From contig CAYJLE010000004.1 of NCBI GenBank assembly GCA_964370985.1, positions 53,809 to 117,808 of the forward strand: a DNA stretch of 64,000 nucleotides, given 5' to 3'. Shown piece after piece: positions 46,887 to 54,854 of this stretch. A program made the translations under genes and the position numbers. Each line of letters starts with the position of its first letter. The first letter of the stretch is position 1. The DNA comes from JAHDVS01 sp964370985. GTDB taxonomy: Bacteria; Actinomycetota; Thermoleophilia; Gaiellales; Gaiellaceae. The notes under the pieces were generated by a model. It saw nothing but the letters and a program-made list of their open reading frames with translations, made no database searches and had not been told where the DNA came from.

Positions 46887-48239
46887 GTGCCGACGACGCT
46901 CGACTGCGAGCTGCTCGGCGACCTCTACGGCACCCCCGAGCTGCGGGCGATCTTCGACACCGGGAGTCTGCTCCAGTCGTGGCTCGACGTCGAGCGGGCG
47001 CTCGCCGAGGCCGAGGCGGAGGTGGGCGTGATCCCGAGGGCGGCGTCCGAGCGGATCGCCGCGGAGGCGGACGCGACCGGGTTCGACGTGGCCACCCTCC
47101 GCGCTGGCATCGCGACTTCGAAGCACCCGCTCGTGCCGCTCGTCCGGGCGCTGGTCGAGCGCTGCGGCGAGCACGGCGCGTGGGTGCACTGGGGCGCGAC
47201 GACCCAGGACATCGTCGACACCGCGCTCGTCCTGCAGGCGCGCCGCGCGCTCGAGCCGATCGGGCGCGACCTGGACCGGGCGACCGCGGCGGCGGCCGCG
47301 CTGGCTCGCCGCCACGCCGGCACCCCGATGGCCGGACGAAGCCACGGCCAGCACGCCGTGCCGATCACGTTCGGGCTGAAGGCGGCGACCTGGGCGGACG
47401 AGCTCGACCGCGCGCGCAAGCGGCTCGATCGGGCCGCCGCGGCCGCCGCGACGGCGCAGCTCTCGGGCGCCGCGGGCACGCTCGCGACGCTGGGACCGGC
47501 TGCGGCCGCCGTCCAGGTGGCGTTCTGCGGCCGGCTCGGGCTCGCGTGCGCCGACGTCCACTGGCACGCGACCCGCGACCGCCTCCGCGACCTCGCCCAC
47601 GCCCTGGCCGAGGTGTCCGCGGCCGCGGAGCGGATCGCATCCGAGATCATCCGCCTCCAGTCGACCGAGGTGGCCGAGGTGGCCGAGCCCACGACCGAGG
47701 CGCACGTCGGCTCCTCGACGATGCCGCAGAAGCGAAACCCGATGACGTGCGAGTACGTGGTCGCGAGCGCGCGCCTCCTGCGCGGAGCCGCGGGCGTGCT
47801 GGCCGACAGCCCGGCCCACGCCTACGAGCGCGACATGCGCTTCTGGGCGGCCGAGTGGGTGGCCCTGCCCCAGGCCTTCATCCTCGCGGGCGGCCTGCTC
47901 GACAAGCTCGCCTACGTCCTCGAGGGCCTCGAGGTGGACGAGCGGCGCATGCGGGCGAACCTCGACTCGACCGGCGGCCTGATCATGGCCGAGGCGGCGA
48001 TGATGGCGCTCGCGCGCACGCTCGGTCACGAGCCGGCGCACGAGCTCGTGCTCGTCGCCGCGCGCCGGGCTGCAGCCGAGCAGCGCCCGCTCGGCTCCGT
48101 GCTCGCGGAGGACGCCCGCGTGGCCACGTTGCTTCCCCCCGCCGAGCTCGAGCGCCTGCTCGAGCCCGCCTCGTACCTCGGCCTCGCGGCCAGCTCGGCC
48201 CTGGCCGTTGCCGACCGTCTCGAGAGGAGAGTCGCTTGA
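46887..48239 (+). CDS. Fumarase/aspartase-superfamily lyase (CMLE / adenylosuccinate lyase-like)
   Basis: 450 residues, GTG start. The family signature GSSTMPQKRNP, whose flexible loop carries the catalytic Ser, is at about 273-283; GRSHGQHAVPITFG (about 151-164) and GATTQDIVDTA supply other active-site parts. The closest named types are 3-carboxy-cis,cis-muconate cycloisomerase and adenylosuccinate lyase. No protocatechuate or purine genes are near, so the substrate is probably another dicarboxylate adduct. Its stop overlaps the start of enzyme 5 (TTGA). Confidence 0.85.
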   Translation: MPTTLDCELLGDLYGTPELRAIFDTGSLLQSWLDVERALAEAEAEVGVIPRAASERIAAEADATGFDVATLRAGIATSKHPLVPLVRALVERCGEHGAWVHWGATTQDIVDTALVLQARRALEPIGRDLDRATAAAAALARRHAGTPMAGRSHGQHAVPITFGLKAATWADELDRARKRLDRAAAAAATAQLSGAAGTLATLGPAAAAVQVAFCGRLGLACADVHWHATRDRLRDLAHALAEVSAAAERIASEIIRLQSTEVAEVAEPTTEAHVGSSTMPQKRNPMTCEYVVASARLLRGAAGVLADSPAHAYERDMRFWAAEWVALPQAFILAGGLLDKLAYVLEGLEVDERRMRANLDSTGGLIMAEAAMMALARTLGHEPAHELVLVAARRAAAEQRPLGSVLAEDARVATLLPPAELERLLEPASYLGLAASSALAVADRLERRVA

Positions 48240-49354
48240 AGATCACCCGCGTCGAGCCCGTCGTCCTACGCCTTCCGGACGTCGATGCCAGCCGCGCCGA
48301 CGGGACTCAGGACGCCTTCCTGGTTCGCGTCCACACCGACGAGGGCATCGTCGGGATCGGCGAGGCCGACACCGCCCCTCACGTCGCGGCGGCGATCGTC
48401 TCGATGCCGCCCTCCCACGCGATCGCGCGTGGCGTGGAAGAACTGCTCGTCGGCGAGGATCCGCTCGCGATCGACCGGCTCTGGCGGCTGATGTACCAGG
48501 GCTCCTCCTACTACGGCAGGGTCGGCCCCGCGCTGCACGTGATCAGCGGGATCGACATGGCTCTCTGGGACATCGCCGGGAAGGCCGCGGGCCGGCCGAT
48601 CTCCGACCTGCTCGGCGGCTCGCGGATCGACCGCGTCCCCGTCTACGCGAGCGAGGTGATGCCGCAGACGGAGGACGGGGTGCGCGCGATCGCCGAGCGC
48701 GCGGTCGCGGACGGCTACACGGCGCTCAAGTTCGGGTGGGGCCCGCTCGGGAGCGACCTCGCACGCGACGAGCGCCTGATCCGCGCCGCCCGGGACGTGC
48801 TCGGCCCCGACCGCGACCTGATGATCGACGGGGGCCAGGCGTACACGGTCAAGTCGGCGCGCGAGCTCCTGCGCCGCGTCGACGACGTCGGCCTCTACTG
48901 GCTCGAGGAGCCGCTCTGGCCCGACGACTACGACGGCTACCGCCAGCTCTCGGACGCGGTCGCGACGCGGATCGCGGCGGGCGAAGCCGACACGACGATC
49001 GGGCCGTTCAGGGAGCTCGTCGAGCGGGGGCACGTGAACGTGCTCCAGCCGGATCTCGGCCGCTGCGGCGGCTTCACCGTCGCCCGCCGGATCGCCGAGC
49101 TGGCCTGGGAGCGGCGGGTCGAAGTGGTGCCCCACTGCTTCGCCTCCGGGGTGCTGGTCGCGGCCTCGCTGCACTTCGCCTCGACGCTCGACCGACCCAC
49201 GTACTCGGAGTTCTCGGTCGCTCCCTCTCCGATCGCGAGCGGTCTCGTCACGTCGCCATTCGCGCTCGACGGCGGTAGACTCGCCGTGCCCGCGGGGCCG
49301 GGGCTCGGCGTAGAGCTCGACGAGGACCTGGTGCAGCGCCTGCGGGTCTCCTGA
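48236..49354 (+). CDS. Enolase-superfamily enzyme 5
   Basis: 372 residues from TTG 48236, with GAGAGGAGA at a good distance upstream and a four-base overlap with the lyase stop. It is a close paralogue of enzyme 3. It keeps ALKFGWGPLG, metal ligands D (LMIDGGQ), E (WLEEPL), E (AAGEAD), and the dyad QPDLGR/VPHCFASG. Since enzymes 3 and 5 lie in different transcripts they may handle related substrates under different control, or be a recent duplication. Probable sugar-acid dehydratase. Confidence 0.88.
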   Translation: MKITRVEPVVLRLPDVDASRADGTQDAFLVRVHTDEGIVGIGEADTAPHVAAAIVSMPPSHAIARGVEELLVGEDPLAIDRLWRLMYQGSSYYGRVGPALHVISGIDMALWDIAGKAAGRPISDLLGGSRIDRVPVYASEVMPQTEDGVRAIAERAVADGYTALKFGWGPLGSDLARDERLIRAARDVLGPDRDLMIDGGQAYTVKSARELLRRVDDVGLYWLEEPLWPDDYDGYRQLSDAVATRIAAGEADTTIGPFRELVERGHVNVLQPDLGRCGGFTVARRIAELAWERRVEVVPHCFASGVLVAASLHFASTLDRPTYSEFSVAPSPIASGLVTSPFALDGGRLAVPAGPGLGVELDEDLVQRLRVS

Positions 49355-49356
49355 TC

Positions 49357-50487
49357 ATGGCCAGAGTCGTCTTCGACCACGTGACGAAACGCTTCGGCGA
49401 CACGGTCGTCGCCGTCGATGACATGTCGCTCGAGATCGCCGACGGCGAGTTCATGATCCTCGTCGGCCCCTCCGGGTGCGGCAAGACGACCGCGCTGCGG
49501 ATGGTCGCCGGCCTCGAGGACGTCACGTCCGGCGAGATCCGGATCGGCGAGCGCGTCGTGAACGACCTCGAGCCGAAGGAGCGCGACGTCGCGATGGTGT
49601 TCCAGAACTACGCGCTCTATCCGCACATGACGGTCCAGGAGAACATCGCCTTCCCGCTCAGGATGCAGAAGCTGGCGAAGCCCGAGGTCGCGAGCAGGGT
49701 CGGCGAGGCCACACAGCTGCTCGGCCTCGAGGAGCTACTCGAGCGCAAGCCGAGGGAGCTGTCGGGCGGGCAGCGCCAGCGGGTCGCGATGGGCCGGGCG
49801 ATCGTCAGGCACCCGCAGGCGTTCCTGATGGACGAGCCGCTCTCGAACCTCGACGCGAAGCTGCGCGTGCAGATGCGGGCCGAGCTGGCCAGGCTGCACC
49901 GGCGCCTCGGCGCGACGACGCTGTTCGTGACCCACGACCAGACGGAGGCGATGACGCTCGGGCAGCGCGTCGCAGTCCTCGATCGCGGCCTCCTGCAGCA
50001 GGTGGACACGCCGCAGCGCCTCTACCGGCAGCCCGCGAACACGTTCGTGGCGGGCTTCATCGGCTCGCCGCCGATGAACTTCCTCCCCGGCGCCCTGTCG
50101 GGCGGCACCGTCGAAACGGGCAGCTATCGCTTCGAGCTGCCGGCGTCGGTCACCGGGCGGCTCGAGCGCGAGGAAGGACGGGTCCTCGTCGGCGTCCGGC
50201 CCGAGGATTTCCAGGACGCCCGGCTCGGCGACGGCTCCGGGGTGACGCTCGCGGCAGAGGTCGAGATCACGGAGCAGCTGGGCCCCGAGACGTACGCGTA
50301 CTTCCGCCTCGACGGCCTCGAGGCAGCCGAGGTCGGCGAGCGGCCGGTCGAGCTCGCGGGCGCGTTCGCCGCCCGGCTCGACCCGCGGACGCGGGCGGCC
50401 CCGGGGGAGCGGCTCAGCCTCGTCCTCGCCCTCGAGGGGATCCACCTGTTCGACGCCGACAGCGGCCGCTCGCTCCTCGGCAACTGA
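49357..50487 (+). CDS. Sugar ABC transporter ATPase (UgpC/MsmK type)
   Basis: 376 residues. Walker A GPSGCGKTT, Q-loop VFQNYALYPHMTV, signature LSGGQRQRVAMGRA, Walker B FLMDEPLSNLD, switch His FVTHDQ; the C-terminal about 130 residues form the regulatory OB-like (TOBE) domain typical of CUT1 sugar importers. It lies two bases after enzyme 5. The importer at 31250-34466 has no ATPase of its own, so this is its probable partner, although such ATPases can serve several importers. Confidence 0.93.
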   Translation: MARVVFDHVTKRFGDTVVAVDDMSLEIADGEFMILVGPSGCGKTTALRMVAGLEDVTSGEIRIGERVVNDLEPKERDVAMVFQNYALYPHMTVQENIAFPLRMQKLAKPEVASRVGEATQLLGLEELLERKPRELSGGQRQRVAMGRAIVRHPQAFLMDEPLSNLDAKLRVQMRAELARLHRRLGATTLFVTHDQTEAMTLGQRVAVLDRGLLQQVDTPQRLYRQPANTFVAGFIGSPPMNFLPGALSGGTVETGSYRFELPASVTGRLEREEGRVLVGVRPEDFQDARLGDGSGVTLAAEVEITEQLGPETYAYFRLDGLEAAEVGERPVELAGAFAARLDPRTRAAPGERLSLVLALEGIHLFDADSGRSLLGN

Positions 50488-50618
50488 CCCCGGGGGGCTC
50501 GCGAGGGGAGGGCGCCGCGAAGGTCGCGGTCACCCGCGGCTGTCCGAGCGCGGCCGGGACGCCCGGGCCACCCCGAAGAGCGGCCGAAGCGCGATGATAC
50601 TTTCCGAATAGAAGTCGC

Positions 50619-50647
50619 TTTACTTTCTGTAGTTGCCACGCTAGAGT
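50619..50647 (+). promoter_or_regulatory. Promoter of the sulfur operon, probably leaderless
   Basis: TTTACT and TAGAGT are 17 bases apart and the ATG at 50655 follows the -10 after seven bases. The region 50592-50635 is unusually AT-rich for this genome and holds TACTTTC twice (50598-50604 and 50621-50627, 23 bases apart), a possible regulator site for sulfur control. Confidence 0.5.
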
Positions 50648-50654
50648 CGGGCCC

Positions 50655-52325
50655 ATGAGCCGATCGCGCTTCATGCCCGGGACGCCCGTCACGCTCGACC
50701 GACCGCGCAGGCCGGAGCCCGACTGGGAGCTCGTGCTCAGGCGCAACCCCGTCGAGCGGATCAAGCGCGAGAAGGCGCCGCTCGCGATCCGCGACGAGCT
50801 GCCGGCGCTGATCGCAGCGGGCTACGAGGCCGTCCCGGAAGAGGACGTCGTGCGGCTCCAGTGGTGGGGCCTGTACCACGACAAGCCGAAGGTCGGCACA
50901 TTCATGCTGCGGGTCAAGCTGCCAGGCGGGCGGCTCACGCCGGCGCAGCTGCGAACGGTCGGGGAGCTCTCGCGCCGCCACGGGCGCGGCGACGGCGAGC
51001 TGACGACCCGCCAGTGCATCCAGCTGCACTGGCTCGAGCTCGCCTCGCTCCCGGACGTCCTGAACGGGCTCGACGCGGCGGGCCTCTCGACCGTCGGCGG
51101 CTGCGGCGACACCGTCCGCAACATCACCGGCTGCCCGGTGCAGGGGCTCGACGCGGCGGAGCTGTTCGACTGCTCCGATGTCGTCGAGGAGGCGGCACGC
51201 TTCTTCTACGGGAGCGCCGACTACTGCGACCTGCCCCGCAAGCACAAGTACACGATCGCCTCCTGCGCGGACCGCTGCAACGCGCCCGAGCTGAACTGCG
51301 TCTCGCTCGTCGGGCATGTCCACGAGCGCCGGGAGGGCTTCGCCGTGCTCGTCGGCGGGGGGCTCTCCTCGGTGCCACGCCTCGCCCGGGAGCTCGGCGT
51401 GTTCGTGCCGAAGGAGGACGCGATCTCCGTCCTCGCCGCGGTCACGGACGTCTGGAAGGAGGATCTGCGCTACCGCGTCTCGCGCGTCAAGGCGCGGCTC
51501 AAGTTCATGGTCGACGACGTCGGCCCCGAGGGGATGCGCGCGCTCGTCGAGGAGCGGCTCGGCCGCACGCTCGAGGACTACCGCCTGCCACCCGCACCCG
51601 AGCCGCGCGACCACCTCGGAATCCGGCCGCAGCAGCAGGAAGGGCTCGTCCTCGTCGGCGTCCCCGTCCACCTGGGCCTCGTCGCCGCGGAGCAGATGCT
51701 CGCGCTCGCCGACCTGGCCGAGAGCCTCGGCGCCGACATCCGGGTCACGCGCCGGCAGAACCTGGTGCTCGCGAACGTCCCCGCCACCGACACGGCCGCG
51801 GCTAGCCGGGAGCTCGCCACGCTCGGCCTCCCGCTCGACGGGAACCCGATCCGCGGCCGCTCGATCGCCTGCACCGGCGAGCCGCACTGCAACTTCTCCG
51901 TGACCGAGACGAAAAGCCGCCTCGGCGCGCTGATCGAGACGCTCGAGGGGCGCTTCGGGGACGCGGCCGGCGGGCTCCGCCTCCACCTCGACGGCTGCCC
52001 GCACGCGTGCGCCCAGCACTGGGTCGGCGACCTCGGCTTCCAGGGCACGACCGCGCGGGACGCAGCGGGTCTGCGCAGACCCGCCTACGACATCTTCCTC
52101 CGGGGCGGGCTCGGCCCGGAGGCTGCGATCGGCAGGCCGCTCTTCCGCCGCGTCCCGACCGACGAGCTCGACGTGGCGGTCGCGGGCCTCGTCGGCGGCT
52201 GGCTCGCCGGGCGAGCCGGCGAGGAGAGCTTCGCCTCGTTCGCGCGGCGCCTTTCGGATGACGAGCTCGGGGCGCTCGCGGGGCTCGAGCCCGCCCGCAC
52301 CCGGGCGGGACGCGAGGAGGAGTAG
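50655..52325 (+). CDS. Ferredoxin-type sulfite (or nitrite) reductase
   Basis: 556 residues. Two ferredoxin-like half-domains and two siroheme/4Fe-4S domains. The cluster cysteines are in ACTGEPHCNFSVTETK (about 411-426) and the CPHAC motif (about 449-453). The enzyme carries out six-electron reduction of sulfite to sulfide with reduced ferredoxin; nitrite reductases share the fold. Genes for APS reductase and siroheme follow, so sulfite is the better assignment. A nitrite role cannot be excluded, since a NarK-type carrier is also in the window. Confidence 0.88.
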   Translation: MSRSRFMPGTPVTLDRPRRPEPDWELVLRRNPVERIKREKAPLAIRDELPALIAAGYEAVPEEDVVRLQWWGLYHDKPKVGTFMLRVKLPGGRLTPAQLRTVGELSRRHGRGDGELTTRQCIQLHWLELASLPDVLNGLDAAGLSTVGGCGDTVRNITGCPVQGLDAAELFDCSDVVEEAARFFYGSADYCDLPRKHKYTIASCADRCNAPELNCVSLVGHVHERREGFAVLVGGGLSSVPRLARELGVFVPKEDAISVLAAVTDVWKEDLRYRVSRVKARLKFMVDDVGPEGMRALVEERLGRTLEDYRLPPAPEPRDHLGIRPQQQEGLVLVGVPVHLGLVAAEQMLALADLAESLGADIRVTRRQNLVLANVPATDTAAASRELATLGLPLDGNPIRGRSIACTGEPHCNFSVTETKSRLGALIETLEGRFGDAAGGLRLHLDGCPHACAQHWVGDLGFQGTTARDAAGLRRPAYDIFLRGGLGPEAAIGRPLFRRVPTDELDVAVAGLVGGWLAGRAGEESFASFARRLSDDELGALAGLEPARTRAGREEE

Positions 52326-52327
52326 GG

Positions 52328-53110
52328 ATGGCGACCGAGCTGATCGACGAGCTCGAGGCCGGCGAGCTCTCCGTCGAGCTCGAGGGCGAGGAGCCCGAGA
52401 CCGCGATCGCGTGGGCGCTCGAGCGGTTCTCGCCCCGGATCGCGATCTCGACCGCGTTCCAGCTCGACGGAGTGGCCCTCGTCGACATAGCCTACCGGAT
52501 CGACCCGGAGATCAGGGTCTTCTCGGTCGACACGGGGCGGCTGCCGCAGGAGACGCACGACCTCGTCGAGGCGCTGCGCGAGCGCTACCCGGGGCTCGAC
52601 CTGACACTGCTCTCGCCGGACGCGGGTCAGGTGCAACGGCTCGTCGCCGCCCACGGCCCGAACCTGTTTCGCCGCGACGTGTCGCTGCGGCTCCTCTGCT
52701 GCCAGGTGCGCAAGGTGCTGCCGCTCCTGCGGCACCTGGCCGGCCTCGACGCCTGGATCACGGGGCTGCGCCGCGACCAGTGGGCGACCCGGACGAACAT
52801 CCGCAAGGTCGAGATCGACCACGACCACGGCGCGATCGTGAAGCTGAACCCGCTCGCCGAGTGGAGCGAGGAGGACGTCTGGGACTACGTGCGCGCGAAC
52901 GACGTCCCGTACAACGCCCTCTACGACCGCGGCTTCAGCTCGATCGGGTGCGCCCCCTGCACGCGGGCGACCCGGCCGGGCGAGCCGGCGCGGGCCGGGC
53001 GCTGGTGGTGGGAGGAGAACGCGCCCAAGGAGTGCGGGATCCACTGCGCGATCGAGACGGGCGGCTTCGAGCACGAGCTGCGCGCGCTGCTCGGAGACGG
53101 CGATGACTGA
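52328..53110 (+). CDS. cysH: Adenylyl-sulfate (APS) / PAPS reductase
   Basis: 260 residues. SxAFQLDGVALVDIA holds the nucleotide loop, RLLCCQVRKV and CAPC with KECGIHCA carry the Cys residues. The Cys-Cys and CxxC pairs bind a 4Fe-4S cluster, the mark of APS-reducing enzymes, and ECGIHC has the catalytic Cys. It reduces APS to sulfite with thioredoxin. It starts two bases after the sulfite reductase stop and overlaps the next gene by eight bases. Confidence 0.92.
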   Translation: MATELIDELEAGELSVELEGEEPETAIAWALERFSPRIAISTAFQLDGVALVDIAYRIDPEIRVFSVDTGRLPQETHDLVEALRERYPGLDLTLLSPDAGQVQRLVAAHGPNLFRRDVSLRLLCCQVRKVLPLLRHLAGLDAWITGLRRDQWATRTNIRKVEIDHDHGAIVKLNPLAEWSEEDVWDYVRANDVPYNALYDRGFSSIGCAPCTRATRPGEPARAGRWWWEENAPKECGIHCAIETGGFEHELRALLGDGDD

Positions 53111-53561
53111 CGCGGTCGCGCTCGAGGGCGAGGCGCGCGAGGTCGCGCTCGCCGAGGCCCAGGCGGTGCTCGCGCTCGTCCGCGACGGGCACCGCCGCGA
53201 GCGGCTGCAGGACCTCGTCGCGGCGGCAAGCGAGGGCGAGGTCGCGGGCGAGGACGCGGCCGCGCTCGAGGAGCTGCTCGAGCTCGGCCTCCAGACCGGG
53301 CGCGTCCGCGCGCTCTACGGGCCCGGCGGGGAGCAGGCCGCGCTTCGCACCTGGCGCCGGCTGCCCGCCGGCGCCGCCGGCACGGCGAGCGCCTGCCAGG
53401 TCACGGACGCCCTCGGCACGCTGCTCGGGAAGCCGCTCGAGGCGGCCTCCCTGCAGGCGGTCGGACCCGGGGCGTTCACCCTCACGCTCGCCGCCGGCGG
53501 GCTCGAGCTGACCGTCCGCCTCGGGCGCGAGGGAGCCCGGGTCGCGGGGGTGTCCGCGTAG
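53103..53561 (+). CDS. Unknown small protein in the sulfur operon
   Basis: 152 residues, not recognised. The N-terminal half is helical, with charged Ala/Glu/Arg repeats (EAREVALAEAQAVLALVRDGHRR...LQDLVAAASEGEV); the C-terminal half (TASACQVTDALGTLLGKPLEA...FTLTLAAGGLELTVRLG) looks like a small alpha/beta domain. It has one Cys, no membrane helix and no signal. It overlaps cysH by eight bases and ends one base before the siroheme gene, so it is translated as part of the sulfur pathway. It might serve as an assembly or regulatory factor (inference). Confidence 0.7.
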   Translation: MTDAVALEGEAREVALAEAQAVLALVRDGHRRERLQDLVAAASEGEVAGEDAAALEELLELGLQTGRVRALYGPGGEQAALRTWRRLPAGAAGTASACQVTDALGTLLGKPLEAASLQAVGPGAFTLTLAAGGLELTVRLGREGARVAGVSA

Positions 53562-53562
53562 C

Positions 53563-54126
53563 GTGGCGGCGAGCTGGGCGTACCCGATCTTCTGCGACCT
53601 CCGCGGGCGCCGCTGCCTCGTCGTCGGCGCCGGCCGCGTCGGGCTCGAGAAGGCCCGCGGCCTCGCGGACGCCGGCGCCCGGGTGACCGTCGTCGCGCCC
53701 GCGGCCGAGCCCGGGGTCGCTGCGCTCGGCGTCCGCTGGCTCGGGCGGCCGTACGAGAGCGCCGACCTCGACGGCTGCTTCCTCGCCTGCGCCGCCACCT
53801 CCGATCCCGCGGTCAACCGGCGGGTGTTCGAGGACGCGGAGGCCCGCAGCGTCCTCTGCAACGTCGCCGACGTCCCCGGACTCTGCTCGTTCATCCTGCC
53901 CGCGATCCACCGGCACGAGCCGATCTCGATCGCGGTCTCGACCGGCGGGGCCTCGCCGGCGCTGGCGCAGCGGATCCGCGACGAGCTCGCCGCCCGCTAC
54001 GGCGCCCGGCACGCCGAGCTCGCGAGGAAGCTCGAGGCGCTGCGCCCCCACGCGAGGGCTGCGTTCGCGACCTACGAGGAACGCCGCGACTACTTCCGCG
54101 CGCTCGTCGAGGAGGCGCTCGCGTGA
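53563..54126 (+). CDS. Precorrin-2 dehydrogenase / sirohydrochlorin ferrochelatase
   Basis: 187 residues, equal to the N-terminal half of CysG (Met8/SirC/YlnF type). The NAD-binding motif CLVVGAGRVGLEKARGL is at about 18-34, and VLCNVADVPGLCSFILPA and SISIAVSTGGASPALA-like segments are conserved. The protein turns precorrin-2 to sirohydrochlorin and possibly inserts iron to give siroheme, the cofactor of the sulfite reductase in the same operon. GTG start at 53563. Its stop overlaps the next gene (GTGA). Confidence 0.9.
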   Translation: MAASWAYPIFCDLRGRRCLVVGAGRVGLEKARGLADAGARVTVVAPAAEPGVAALGVRWLGRPYESADLDGCFLACAATSDPAVNRRVFEDAEARSVLCNVADVPGLCSFILPAIHRHEPISIAVSTGGASPALAQRIRDELAARYGARHAELARKLEALRPHARAAFATYEERRDYFRALVEEALA

Positions 54127-54836
54127 CCGTCCACCTCGTCGGCGCCGGACCCGGCGACCCCGGGCTCATCACCGCCCGCGGCCTCGAGCTCGTTCGCGGC
54201 TGCGAGGTGCTCGTGCACGACCGCCTGGTCGCGCGCGAGCTCGTCGCCGAGGCCCCGTGCCACGCCCTCGTGATCGACCGCGACCCGCTCGCCCAGGAGG
54301 AGATCAACGCGCTCCTCATCGCCCACGGGCGGGCGGGGCTCGATGTCGTGCGGCTGAAGGGCGGCGACCCGTACCTGTTCGGCCGGGGTGGCGAGGAGGC
54401 GCTCGCGCTCGCCGGGGCGGGCGTTCCCTTCGACGTCGTCCCGGGCGTGTCGTCGCTCACGGCCGTCCCGGCCGCGGTCGGGATCCCCGTCACGCACCGC
54501 GGCCTCGCCTCGCAGCTCACCGTCGTCGCCGGCCACGAACCCGAACGGCTCGACCACGAGGCGCTCGCGGCCGCGCCGGGCACGCTGATCGTGCTGATGG
54601 GTCTCGCCCGCCTCGGCGAGCTCGCGGCCGGCCTCGTCGCGGCCGGCCGGGACCCGGCCACGCCGGCCGCCGTGATCGAGAGCGGCACGCTGCCCGCACA
54701 GCGGGTCGTGACGGCACCGCTCGGCGGCCTCGCCGCCGCGGCGGCGGGCCTGCGCCCGCCCGCGCTCGTCGTGATCGGCGACGTCGCGGCTCTCGCCTCC
54801 GCGATCCGCGGCGAGGAGGCGCTCGTTGCCTGCTGA
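54123..54836 (+). CDS. cobA: Uroporphyrinogen-III C-methyltransferase
   Basis: 237 residues, normal length for a single-domain SUMT. VHLVGAGPGDPGLITARGL is at the N-terminus, DVVRLKGGDPYLFGRGGEE binds SAM, and GVSSLTAVPAAVGIPVTHRG is typical. It methylates uroporphyrinogen III twice to precorrin-2 and with the preceding gene makes siroheme. GTG start at 54123, overlapping the upstream stop by four bases. Confidence 0.95.
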   Translation: MTVHLVGAGPGDPGLITARGLELVRGCEVLVHDRLVARELVAEAPCHALVIDRDPLAQEEINALLIAHGRAGLDVVRLKGGDPYLFGRGGEEALALAGAGVPFDVVPGVSSLTAVPAAVGIPVTHRGLASQLTVVAGHEPERLDHEALAAAPGTLIVLMGLARLGELAAGLVAAGRDPATPAAVIESGTLPAQRVVTAPLGGLAAAAAGLRPPALVVIGDVAALASAIRGEEALVAC

Positions 54837-54854
54837 CCCGGGCGAGGCTCACCC

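Noticed and set aside
50655..52325. Assignment as nitrite reductase because a NarK-type carrier is in the window
   Set aside because: The carrier is 27 kb away, while APS reductase and siroheme genes are in the same operon; sulfite reductase is better supported.
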